Part shown: piece after piece, positions 7,379 through 15,629 of the stretch
How positions within the stretch are numbered: the stretch's first letter is position 1
Layout: each line of letters opens with the position of its first letter
NCBI GenBank assembly: GCA_902774115.1
Contig: CACYHH010000001.1
Location: 474,297-538,296 of the forward strand
Direction: 5' to 3'
Origin: an uncultured Spirochaetales bacterium
GTDB lineage: Bacteria; UBP6; UBA1177
DNA length: 64,000 nucleotides
Notes under the pieces: generated by a model
Database searches by the model: none
The model's input: only the letters and a program-made list of their open reading frames with translations
What the model was told of the DNA's origin: nothing
Translations under genes and position numbers: made by a program

Positions 7379-9759
7379 TATTTCTCTCCGTCTCCTCTGA
7401 GTGCTTCAAGTTTTGCATCTATTTTTTCAAAAACAGAACCTTTCGTGAATTTGCCGTCCTTTCCTCTCGTTCCGGCAGGAACACCTGTCAGTATCTCGAT
7501 TCCTTCGAGGACGTTCTTTATCGCGTAGATGTGGAATTTACCGTTTTCGACAGCTTTGACCACATCATCGCTGAGGTTGAGGTTTGCCACATTCTGAATC
7601 GGGATCATAACGCCCTGATCGCTTGTAAGCCCGCGCAGATTGCAGATTTCAAAGAATCCTTCGATTTTTTCGTTTACTCCGCCGATAGGCTGGATTTCTC
7701 CCATCTGGTTGATCGAACCGGTAACCGCTATCGACTGTTTTATCGGAACATCGCCGAGTGCAGACATGAGTGCGTAAAGCTCCGTGGAACTTGCGCTGTC
7801 TCCGTCGACTCCGCCGTAACTCTGTTCGAATGCTATAGAAGCCGAGAATGAAAGCGGTTTTTTGACGGCAAAGAGCCCGCCTAAATAACCAGCCAGAATC
7901 ATTGAACCTTTATCGTGTATCGCGCCTGAAAGCATTGCTTCGCGCTCGATGTTTACGATTTCACGCTGACCTGCAAAAGCCTTCGCCGTGATTCTCGACG
8001 GAATTCCGAAACTGAAATCGCCTATCTGATAAACCGCAAGACCGTTGATCTGCCCTACTTTCGCCCCTTTGACATCAATAAGGATAGTTCCTTTCTTTAT
8101 CGACTCGAAATAGTGCTCGCGGAATCTGTCGTACCTCTTTTCGCGTCTTTCTATCGCGGTTATGACCATGTCTTCCGAGACAACTTTTTTCTTGTTATGC
8201 TGTGCCCAGTAAACAGCTTCGACGATGATTTCGACGATATCGCTTGCGTGGACTCTGTATTTTGTCTGGTCTTCGGCACGTCTCGAACTGTAGAAAAGAA
8301 GCCGTCTGATCGCAGACAAATCAAACGGAAGTTCGCAGTCTTCGTTGACGATCCTCGAAATGAAACCGATCAAAGTGTCGGTAGTCGAAGCGTTGACTTC
8401 TACAACCGATTCAAAATCGGCCTTGACTTTGAAAATGCGCCTGAACTCAGGATCTTTCTCGTAAAGCAGATGGTAGATCTCCTCGTCACCGATGAGGATA
8501 ATCTTTATTTCAAGCGGAACAGCCTCGGGATTCGGCGCTGAAATAACGCGGTATTTGAAGTCTGCATCCATATCTTCGATTTTTATGAATCTGTTACGGA
8601 CAGCGCGCTTCAAAGCGACCCAGGCATAGTAGTTTTTCAGAATATCGTCGGCCTGAATTATAAGAAATCCGCCGTTTGCGCGGTGCAGAGCGCCAGGTTT
8701 GAGCCTCGTGAAATCGGTGAAAAGCGAATTGTGGTTTTCTTCGTATTCAAAGTAGCCGATGATGTTCTGGAAAGTCGGGTTCGTCTCGTAAATTACCGGC
8801 GCACCTTTCAGATCCTTGTTGTTTATGAGCAGGTTTACCTTATATTCCTTGAAATCGGGAATAAGCGTTTTCATCGGATCGACTTTTCCTTCAAGGAAAT
8901 CTCGGTAAGTGAAGAAATCTGAAAAGTTGTTAACCGTAAAATCGGCGATAGAATCAAGATATTCCCTGACTCCTTCATTTTTGCCGTATTTTTTCGCCAA
9001 ATCGTTCAGCGGCTCGGAAATTATTTTTTTGACCGTCGTCCGCTGAAGATCGCTCATTTTTTCCTTATATTCCTTTTCGGTTTTTCTGTCCTGATGAAAG
9101 TAAGCGATAAGTTTTTCCTGAAGAGCACTTTCGTTCTGTCTGATTTTTTCCTTTTCACTTTCACCGAGAGACTCATACTGCTCCTTGCCTATCGGTTTTC
9201 CGTCAACTATCGGGTTCAGAACCAGCCCGTTTTCTGTCGAACTCAGCGCAAAATCGAGCTTTGCCGCCTCTGCTTCAAGTTCATTGTAACTTTTCTGCAT
9301 AGCGTCTCGGTATGTCTGAGCGACTTCGGCACGCAGGCTTTCGAAATTTTCGCTTTCCATCTGTCTCGGAATCTGCTCGATGAATCCTTCAAGAAGCTCG
9401 TCCATATCCTTGATGAACTTTTCACCGCTTCCCGCCTTCATGAAAAGCATATTCGGAGAATCGTAGTCCTCGAAGTTGTAGACATAAAGCAGATCATCGG
9501 GAACAGGCAGATGTTTCGCCATATCCTCGATATATTTTTTCACATTCGAAGTTTTTCCGCTTCCCGGATCGCCTGCGACATAGATATTAAACCCTTTTTT
9601 ACGGACATCCATGCCGAAATCAAGAGCCTCAAATCCTCTTTTCTGAAACGAAAAAAGGGAAACAGGCTTGATATCTTTGGTTGTTTTGCCTTTGTACTTG
9701 GCAAGTTCCGGATAATATCTGAGTTCTTTCGCTTTCAATTCCTTGGCTTCGAGCTTCAT
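7378..9759 (-). CDS. Lon-like ATP-dependent protease (AAA_32/Lon_C type)
   Basis: This 793-residue enzyme fits the lon-related protease family that lacks the classic Lon N-terminal domain. An N-terminal ATPase segment holds a Walker A motif GDPGSGKT near residue 63. A coiled insertion follows (about residues 170-250), then a second ATPase region (GGFLIIQADDIL near residue 370). The C-terminal protease domain has the Ser-Lys dyad in GDSASSTELYALMSAL and NEKIEGFFE (about residues 660-725). Such enzymes degrade damaged proteins in the cytoplasm. ATG 9759 was chosen because AAAGGAGGAAAAT precedes it; nine more codons are open upstream without a ribosome site. It is coupled to the small protein downstream. 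Confidence 0.88.
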   Translation of the reverse strand: MKLEAKELKAKELRYYPELAKYKGKTTKDIKPVSLFSFQKRGFEALDFGMDVRKKGFNIYVAGDPGSGKTSNVKKYIEDMAKHLPVPDDLLYVYNFEDYDSPNMLFMKAGSGEKFIKDMDELLEGFIEQIPRQMESENFESLRAEVAQTYRDAMQKSYNELEAEAAKLDFALSSTENGLVLNPIVDGKPIGKEQYESLGESEKEKIRQNESALQEKLIAYFHQDRKTEKEYKEKMSDLQRTTVKKIISEPLNDLAKKYGKNEGVREYLDSIADFTVNNFSDFFTYRDFLEGKVDPMKTLIPDFKEYKVNLLINNKDLKGAPVIYETNPTFQNIIGYFEYEENHNSLFTDFTRLKPGALHRANGGFLIIQADDILKNYYAWVALKRAVRNRFIKIEDMDADFKYRVISAPNPEAVPLEIKIILIGDEEIYHLLYEKDPEFRRIFKVKADFESVVEVNASTTDTLIGFISRIVNEDCELPFDLSAIRRLLFYSSRRAEDQTKYRVHASDIVEIIVEAVYWAQHNKKKVVSEDMVITAIERREKRYDRFREHYFESIKKGTILIDVKGAKVGQINGLAVYQIGDFSFGIPSRITAKAFAGQREIVNIEREAMLSGAIHDKGSMILAGYLGGLFAVKKPLSFSASIAFEQSYGGVDGDSASSTELYALMSALGDVPIKQSIAVTGSINQMGEIQPIGGVNEKIEGFFEICNLRGLTSDQGVMIPIQNVANLNLSDDVVKAVENGKFHIYAIKNVLEGIEILTGVPAGTRGKDGKFTKGSVFEKIDAKLEALRGDGEK

Positions 9760-9838
9760 ATTTTCCTCCTTTAACCACAAAAACAACGCACTTTATATTG
9801 TTTGAAAATTTTTACAAAGAAATCGGCAGAACAAAAAA

Positions 9839-10894
9839 TCAGAATTTATCGAAATAACCGGCAAAAGATGCAGCGAGTGTCTGATCTTTCGAAATGACTA
9901 TTATCTCGCGGTTCCGGTAACATGCCGAAGCTGTCCAGTTCATCGATCCGAAAATTGCCGTAATGCCGTCAATTTCTGCGAATTTGTGATGAAAAAGACG
10001 GTTGTCGGTGCTTTCCTGCTCGTCGTATTTCAGGTTTACTCCGATACTTTCAAGATATGCGGCAGCTTTCTTGTTTACGATTTTTCCGTCGTCTCCGCGC
10101 CAGTTGTCAATAATCAGCTGCGTTTGTATGCCGCTTTTCACCGCTTTTTTAAGTCCAGTTATAAGCGGATTTTTCTGAGTAACAGTGTAAACAGCTCCTT
10201 TTATCGACTTTTCTGCGGCAAGAAATTCGTCCCGTAATTTCACGCAGCCTTTCCCGGGATTGAAAATTATCGTCCCGATTTCTGTAATGCACCCGTCAGC
10301 GCATCTTTTTTCTATTTTTCCAGCAAAAACATCGTCGATTTCAGCTTTCAGTATCGCCGCGGCTTCTGGAACATTCTTGAATAGAACTGCATTGTTCGAA
10401 GCATATGTCGATGAAGAGATATTGGCAGAAAGAATCAGCACATCACGGTCGTCAAAAACGAAAAATTTCGGGTGATATATTCCTTTATCCGTTTTTGCAA
10501 GCGAAAAATCGAACGACGGAAGAGTTTTATCCTTGTTTTTTCCTGCCGCAAGACGCACTTTTACCCCTTCTTCAGCCCGTTTTTCAAGGAGTTCCGTCAC
10601 TTCGTTTTTCGAATAGGTGTAAGTAGCGGCATCTATTGTTTTTTCGGCACTTTTTATCATTTTTTCAACTATCGGCTGAACGTCTCTGTCGAAATATACG
10701 GCAGCTTTTTCTTCAATTTCAGGCTTCTCAGGCTCGGCTTGAGCGGGAACGGTCTCAGGTTCGGTAATCTTCGGAGCACTCTCTTTACGAGGTTCTTCCT
10801 TAAGCATAAAATAGAGAGAAAAAGAAATCAGAACTATAATCAGAAATTCGATTTTTCTTAAATATTTTCCTTTGCTTAGTAATTTTTTACCCAA
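9839..10894 (-). CDS. phospholipase D-like protein, membrane anchored
   Basis: A 351-residue protein with one N-terminal membrane segment (about residues 15-31), a Pro/Glu-rich linker and two HKD half-sites. The first is HPKFFVFDDRDVLILSANIS near residue 142; the second is HHKFAEIDGITAIFGSMNWT near residue 300. Two HxK motifs with the downstream Asp/Ser/Asn pattern are the PLD catalytic signature, so it may be a nuclease or phosphodiesterase acting outside the cytoplasm. It appears to start at TTG 10894 with GGGAG upstream, overlapping the chorismate mutase gene by 19 bases. Substrate is unknown. Confidence 0.8.
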   Translation of the reverse strand: MGKKLLSKGKYLRKIEFLIIVLISFSLYFMLKEEPRKESAPKITEPETVPAQAEPEKPEIEEKAAVYFDRDVQPIVEKMIKSAEKTIDAATYTYSKNEVTELLEKRAEEGVKVRLAAGKNKDKTLPSFDFSLAKTDKGIYHPKFFVFDDRDVLILSANISSSTYASNNAVLFKNVPEAAAILKAEIDDVFAGKIEKRCADGCITEIGTIIFNPGKGCVKLRDEFLAAEKSIKGAVYTVTQKNPLITGLKKAVKSGIQTQLIIDNWRGDDGKIVNKKAAAYLESIGVNLKYDEQESTDNRLFHHKFAEIDGITAIFGSMNWTASACYRNREIIVISKDQTLAASFAGYFDKF

Positions 10895-11124
10895 TCGAAT
10901 ATTCTCCCGTAAAGGCTTTTCAGAAGCTCTGCGATCTCACTTTTTCCGGCAGTAATCCGCTCAAGGATCTCTTTTTCGCGCTCAGGATCGTCTTTGGATA
11001 TTCCTGCTTCTTTTTTCAGTTTCACGATCTTTTTTCCGGTCTCGATTCTTTTCAGAATAAGTTCCGCAATAATATCGTCAAGCGAATCGAGCTCTTTTCT
11101 TAATTCTTTGATTTCATTGGTCAT
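10876..11124 (-). CDS. chorismate mutase type II, stand-alone AroQ
   Basis: An 82-residue all-helical protein with the AroQ pattern: LRKELDSLDDIIAELILKRI at the start, then KKIVKLKKEAG, and a basic/acidic third helix. The Arg of LRKEL, the Arg of KRI and the Lys of KLKKE match the usual active-site positions. It would convert chorismate to prephenate for Tyr and Phe synthesis. It overlaps aroA upstream by 11 bases, which links it to the shikimate pathway. No prephenate dehydratase or dehydrogenase is in the window. Confidence 0.83.
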   Translation of the reverse strand: MTNEIKELRKELDSLDDIIAELILKRIETGKKIVKLKKEAGISKDDPEREKEILERITAGKSEIAELLKSLYGRIFDWVKNY

Positions 11125-12280
11125 TTCTTAAATATTCCGTGAGTTTGTAAAATTTTGGGAATGAAATTTTATAGGAATCATTCATTTTAAAATCAATGCC
11201 TGAATTTTGTGCCATCAGACTTGAAAGCATCTCCATCCGGTGATCAAGGCTGTGCGGGATATCGCCTTTCAAAGCGTGTTTTGCCGCGCCGTAAACGGTA
11301 AATCCGTCGGCAAATTCCTCCGTTTCAAAGAGAAGTGAAAATCTTTTTACGCTTTCACTGATACGGTCGCTCTCCTTGTTTCTGAGCCAAAAGGCGTTTC
11401 TCACCGAAAATGTTCTGCCTGCTCGTGCGACCAAGAAGGCGATGAATGGTGTTTCATCAATAATTTCAGCAACTTGATTTTCTTTGACATTTATATCGTG
11501 CGCTTCTTTGCAGATCGGATTTCCAGAGATTTCGAAAGAATCACTGCCTTCTTTGATTTTTATGTCAAATCCCGCATTTTGAAGCAAATGAAAAGGCGTC
11601 ATCCGGGACTCATCTTTATAAATATCTGAAATTACAAATGATTTTTCAAAAATCAAAGCGGAGCATACGGCAATGAAAGCGGATGAGGGATCAAGTTTGA
11701 TTTCAACTGAATAACCGTGCAGACGCTCAACCGGAAAAACTTCGACAGAGTTCGGTTTTTCAACGATTTTTGCTCCCGTTTTCAGCAGAAAATCTTCTGT
11801 ATTTCTTCGCGTTCTGCTCTTGAAATGAAGTGTCCCGCCGTTTTTAAGCATCGAAATAAGGTGAAAAGACTTGAGCTGAGCGCTCTCTTTCGCAAGAGCC
11901 GTTTCGACAAAATTTCCGGTGTAAAGTTTTGCGGCTTCGGTAAAATCTTTGTGATTACGCGACATTAACGATTCATCGCCGGTGAGTTCCGCATCAAAAC
12001 CAAGGTGCAGAAGGATTGCCGAAAGTATGTGCATCATCGTCGCAGAATTTCCGCAGTCGATTGGAGATTCCGGTTTTTTGGTTTTTCCCGAAATTTTGAA
12101 AGTGTCAACATTTTTTTTAACAACTTTACCAAATAAATTCAAGCATTTGACAGCAGAAAGGACATCTTCCGGAAGTTCGTTTTTACAGGTCACTTCGACA
12201 TCGTCATCAGTCAGAAGCGAAAAAAGAAAAGCCCTTATCGCGGAACTTTTATCTACCGGAATGAAATCTGTAAAAATCAT
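11114..12280 (-). CDS. aroA: 3-phosphoshikimate 1-carboxyvinyltransferase (EPSP synthase), divergent
   Basis: The 388-residue protein is a short, divergent EPSP synthase that joins shikimate-3-phosphate and PEP. Expected residues are kept: DKSSAIR near residue 10 (Lys, Ser and Arg of DKSxxxR), DCGNSATM near residue 75, LTGDESLMSR near residue 96, SAQLKSF near residue 136, DETPFIAF near residue 280, RNKESDRI near residue 304, and DHRMEM near residue 345. It is about 40 residues shorter than the E. coli enzyme. ATG 12280 is preferred, with GAGAGGG just upstream; a TTG at 12292 is also in frame. It heads the aroA-chorismate mutase-PLD run. Confidence 0.85.
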   Translation of the reverse strand: MIFTDFIPVDKSSAIRAFLFSLLTDDDVEVTCKNELPEDVLSAVKCLNLFGKVVKKNVDTFKISGKTKKPESPIDCGNSATMMHILSAILLHLGFDAELTGDESLMSRNHKDFTEAAKLYTGNFVETALAKESAQLKSFHLISMLKNGGTLHFKSRTRRNTEDFLLKTGAKIVEKPNSVEVFPVERLHGYSVEIKLDPSSAFIAVCSALIFEKSFVISDIYKDESRMTPFHLLQNAGFDIKIKEGSDSFEISGNPICKEAHDINVKENQVAEIIDETPFIAFLVARAGRTFSVRNAFWLRNKESDRISESVKRFSLLFETEEFADGFTVYGAAKHALKGDIPHSLDHRMEMLSSLMAQNSGIDFKMNDSYKISFPKFYKLTEYLRNDQ

Positions 12281-12317
12281 GATCCCTCTCAAAAAACGGT
12301 CTGAAGTTTACTTTAAT

Positions 12318-12345
12318 TTGATAAAAAAACCATTCTAAATATAAT
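12318..12345 (+). promoter_or_regulatory. sigma-70-like promoter of the 12375 lipoprotein gene
   Basis: TTGATA at 12318-12323 and TATAAT at 12340-12345 are separated by 16 bases. The predicted start lies about 20 bases before the AAGGAGGAG ribosome site of the gene at 12375. The region is shared with the divergent aroA gene. Confidence 0.75.
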
Positions 12346-12374
12346 TTTCCGTTACTTTTTTTAAGGAGGAGAAA

Positions 12375-14048
12375 ATGAAGAAATTTCTGGTTTCAATTTT
12401 TATGGTTTTGATTCTTGCTCTCTCTGCATGCGGAAGCGGCAAAAAAGACAAAGAGCCTGAAAATGAAGGTACAAAACAGCAGATTGCCTCTGCAACAACA
12501 ACTGTTTCGGCTGCTGAAGGCGGAATGATCGAGACTGACGGCGGTGCTGCCAAGATCGAGATCCCGGCAGGCGCTCTCGATGCTGACACCGAAATCACGA
12601 TGACTCTTTTTGAAAAGAAAGGCTTTCCCGATGAAGGAAAAATCGTTTCAAAAGTCGTAACTTTCGAACCTTCAGGACTTGTATTCAACAAAGATGTAAC
12701 AATTACTCTAACCATTGACTCGACATACACAACTGTTCCCGTGAACATGGCTGTAGTTCCGGCATTCCTCGCAGGAACGAAGTGGTCACACCGCGAAGCT
12801 GGCGGAGATCCGATTATGGGCGGAGATCCGATTATGGCAGGTGACCCGATTATGGCAGGCGATCCCATCATGGCAGGCGACCCGATTATGGCGGGAGATC
12901 CGATTATGATGAACGCAGGACACTTCTCAAGTTATGCTTTCATACTCGTTGAAACCGGCACAACACCGGTAGAACCGACAAATGAACCAACTGAAGAACC
13001 TACAGATGAACCGACAGACGAGCCTACTGAAGAGCCTACGGAGGAGCCAACCGATAATCCTACCGAAGAACCTACCGAAGAACCTACCGAAGAACCGACA
13101 GAGGAACCCGAAGTGATTCAGGAACCCTACACTCTTTCCTGCACCGGCCAGACACTCTGTTACGGAACAGACAACAAGCCGCTCGAAGAGTGCGACTCAG
13201 ACCCTGAATCGGGATATTTCGGACAGGATGCACAGCATAGCAGCTCCTGCGCGGCAAGAAATTTCACGACAGGCGGTACCGATAGCAACCCGACCAACAT
13301 TGATGCAAACACCGGTCTTGAATGGCAGCGAACTTATAACGGCACGCTTGCAACGATTGAAGAAGCTGTAAATTACTGTGAAAATCTCGAATACGGCGGC
13401 CATGATGACTGGAGACTTCCGGAAATTCAGGAACTTGTAACGATCATAGATTTTTCTTTCTACAATTTTGTCGATGATTCAGTTTTCCCGGATTTCCCGA
13501 CGAGCGGCGCTTTCTGGTCTAACACCATCTATGCTTCGGGTTCCAGTACTGTTGCCCGTCTCGGAATAAACTTCTCTCCGACCAATTCGACGGGAATCTA
13601 CAACTATGCGGAAACAAAAACCAATTACGCAGTATGCGTCAGAGGCGACGTTTTCAGAAAAGGAATGATCCTTTTTGAGTCAGAACAGCTTGACGGAGGA
13701 ATCGTCGTAACAGATACGGCAAGCGGACTTCAGTGGACAAAATCGAATGTGACCGGAAAAACCTGGCTCGAAGCTCTTGAGTACTGCGAAAACCTCACTT
13801 TCGGCGGCAATACAGACTGGAGACTTCCGAATATAAATGAACTCATTTCCATTATGGATTACACAAAATATAATCCTGCAACTGTTTTCCCCGACATTGA
13901 CAACATTTCTCTCTGGAGTTCGACTTCCAAAACTCCGAAAAATGCGACAAGCACTTCAACAAGCGCATGGAAAATAGCGACAAAAACAGGTCTTACGGCT
14001 CCTTCGGCAAAAACCGGCAAGAACAATGTAATGTGCGTCAGAAATTAG
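12375..14048 (+). CDS. surface lipoprotein with ZU5-like, repeat and two DUF1566 domains
   Basis: A 557-residue secreted lipoprotein. The signal peptide ends at LSAC (Cys about residue 20). Residues 45-140 contain an all-beta region with GGMIETDGGAAKIEIPAGAL, like ZU5/GPI-anchored beta domains. Six GDPIM hexapeptides follow at residues 143-178, then a Glu-Pro-Thr linker at about 200-245. Two DUF1566 (Lcl C-terminal-like) domains close it, each with a TGLxW start, the YCENL segment and DWRLPxIxEL, ending in C-V-R. Such domains occur in exported proteins of unknown role, perhaps adhesins. AAGGAGGAGAAA precedes the ATG. The MFS gene follows 9 bases later. Function unknown. Confidence 0.85.
   Translation: MKKFLVSIFMVLILALSACGSGKKDKEPENEGTKQQIASATTTVSAAEGGMIETDGGAAKIEIPAGALDADTEITMTLFEKKGFPDEGKIVSKVVTFEPSGLVFNKDVTITLTIDSTYTTVPVNMAVVPAFLAGTKWSHREAGGDPIMGGDPIMAGDPIMAGDPIMAGDPIMAGDPIMMNAGHFSSYAFILVETGTTPVEPTNEPTEEPTDEPTDEPTEEPTEEPTDNPTEEPTEEPTEEPTEEPEVIQEPYTLSCTGQTLCYGTDNKPLEECDSDPESGYFGQDAQHSSSCAARNFTTGGTDSNPTNIDANTGLEWQRTYNGTLATIEEAVNYCENLEYGGHDDWRLPEIQELVTIIDFSFYNFVDDSVFPDFPTSGAFWSNTIYASGSSTVARLGINFSPTNSTGIYNYAETKTNYAVCVRGDVFRKGMILFESEQLDGGIVVTDTASGLQWTKSNVTGKTWLEALEYCENLTFGGNTDWRLPNINELISIMDYTKYNPATVFPDIDNISLWSSTSKTPKNATSTSTSAWKIATKTGLTAPSAKTGKNNVMCVRN
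12801..12908 (+). repeat. six 18-bp in-frame tandem repeats encoding GDPIM units
   Basis: Six consecutive 18-bp units encode GGDPIM, GGDPIM and then four AGDPIM. Units differ at wobble positions, so they are not all recent copies, but units 1 and 2 are identical. The array lies inside the lipoprotein gene, between the beta domain and the linker. Confidence 0.9.
12972..13110 (+). repeat. 12-bp-type repeats encoding Glu-Pro-Thr linker
   Basis: Eleven or so four-residue units of the EPTE/EPTD type form an acidic, proline-rich spacer between the N-terminal domains and the DUF1566 domains. Such low-complexity arrays change length easily. Confidence 0.85.
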
Positions 14049-14057
14049 GAGAAAGAA

Positions 14058-15623
14058 TTGCAAGTCACTGAGATCATTACCTATTCACTTATCGTCGGAG
14101 CAGCTTTGGCTTTCGGCGGAATTATCTGGAGCTACGCGAAAGGTCTGCGCAAAAGTCCGCGCGACATGTGGCTTCTTTTCATCTACAACATCATCGAATA
14201 CACCGCCTACATGGCGATGAACCTCACTCTCACGCTCTGGCTCACGGCTGACTGCGGGATCAGCGATTTAGGTGCCGGTTCATACATCATGGTGTGGTCG
14301 ATACTCCTTTCTATAATCGGCATGCTGACAGGCGCTGTCGTTGACACGATAGGAATCAGGAAAACGCTTCTCATAAGCATATTTTTCCTGCTGTTTTCGC
14401 GCTTTTTCATGTCGTTCGTCACGAATCCGGCACTCATTTTCGTCCTCGGTTTCATCCCGATGGCTATGGGTTTCGCCGTTGTCGGCCCGCTTGTTTCGAT
14501 CGCGATCAAAAAATACACGACAAAAGACACTGCGGCAATGGGATTCGGCCTATTCTACGTTCTCATGAACTTAGGATATGCGATAGGTTCGATGCTTTTT
14601 GACAAGATCAGAGGCTTTTTCTCTGTCACCGACGCTGCGACCGGAGCTGTAAACGAGAACGCCGGAACAATGTTTTTAGGAATGCATTTCACGACTTACC
14701 AGATGGTTTTCGTCATCGGTTTCGGCTTCACCATCATCAGCCTCATCGTCGCATTCTTCATCAGAGATCACATTGAAATCAACGATGAAGGCGAACTTGT
14801 AAAAACGCCGAAAAAAGAGCTCGGAAGCGGTCTTGAATCGGTCAAGAACTCGGCAATCGACGTTGCGACGATGCTCAGGAACGTCGTTGTAGAAAAAACT
14901 TTCTGGATCTACATCGGGATCCTTGCCCTCACCCTTTTCGTCCGCTGCGTATTCTTCCACTTCTCCTACACTTTCCCGAAATACGGCATTAGCGTTCTCG
15001 GCGAAGGCGCCCCGATCGGCAACATCTACGGCTTTCTGAACTCGGTCCTCATCATTTTCGCGGTTCCGATAGTCTCCTACATCACGAAAAAGACTTCTTC
15101 CTACAAAATGATGATCATAGGTTCGATAGTTTCCTCGCTCGCATGCTTCATCGCAGTCATCCCGCCTTCATTTTTCGAAGGTCTGACGAATACTCCTCTC
15201 GGCGAACTCGTCTTCATAAAGTGGCTGGGACTTGTCGATTCTCCTGAAAAAATGTCGGGGATAACAGCTGTTGCAGAATACTGGCCGATGATATTCTTCA
15301 TCTTCGTATTCACGATCGGCGAATCGATCTGGTCGCCCAGACTCATGCAGTTCACGGCAGAGATCGCGCCCAAAGGAAAGGAAGGGACCTACATCGCCCT
15401 TTCGATCCTGCCCTGGTTTGCTGCAAAATTCTTTGTCGGACCGATGTCGGGACTACTCATCAAGATCTACACTCCGTTTGAAAACGGACATCCCCTTCCA
15501 GCCTCTCCTGACCATGCGATGATCTGGTTCTGGATCGGTGCGATGGCACTTCTCACGCCGGTAACACTCTTCTGTTTCGGCAAATTCTTCATGAGAAAAC
15601 TCTCCGTGGAAGCGGAAAAATAG
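14058..15623 (+). CDS. MFS-type transporter
   Basis: A 521-residue integral membrane protein with about 12 hydrophobic segments. The second-third segment loop reads GAVVDTIGIRKTLL, the usual MFS loop with an acidic residue followed by a Gly/Arg/Lys run. A long hydrophilic loop near residues 235-275 splits the two halves. The pattern LMNLGYAIGSMLFDKIRG is reminiscent of the peptide transporter branch, but the ExxER motif is not visible, so no substrate is given. It starts with TTG 14058, preceded by GGAGAAAGAA, 9 bases after the lipoprotein stop, so the two may be co-transcribed. Confidence 0.8.
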   Translation: MQVTEIITYSLIVGAALAFGGIIWSYAKGLRKSPRDMWLLFIYNIIEYTAYMAMNLTLTLWLTADCGISDLGAGSYIMVWSILLSIIGMLTGAVVDTIGIRKTLLISIFFLLFSRFFMSFVTNPALIFVLGFIPMAMGFAVVGPLVSIAIKKYTTKDTAAMGFGLFYVLMNLGYAIGSMLFDKIRGFFSVTDAATGAVNENAGTMFLGMHFTTYQMVFVIGFGFTIISLIVAFFIRDHIEINDEGELVKTPKKELGSGLESVKNSAIDVATMLRNVVVEKTFWIYIGILALTLFVRCVFFHFSYTFPKYGISVLGEGAPIGNIYGFLNSVLIIFAVPIVSYITKKTSSYKMMIIGSIVSSLACFIAVIPPSFFEGLTNTPLGELVFIKWLGLVDSPEKMSGITAVAEYWPMIFFIFVFTIGESIWSPRLMQFTAEIAPKGKEGTYIALSILPWFAAKFFVGPMSGLLIKIYTPFENGHPLPASPDHAMIWFWIGAMALLTPVTLFCFGKFFMRKLSVEAEK

Positions 15624-15629
15624 AACTTT

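Noticed and set aside
12801..12908. CRISPR-like array
   Set aside because: Units are 18 bases with no spacers and are in frame inside a lipoprotein gene.
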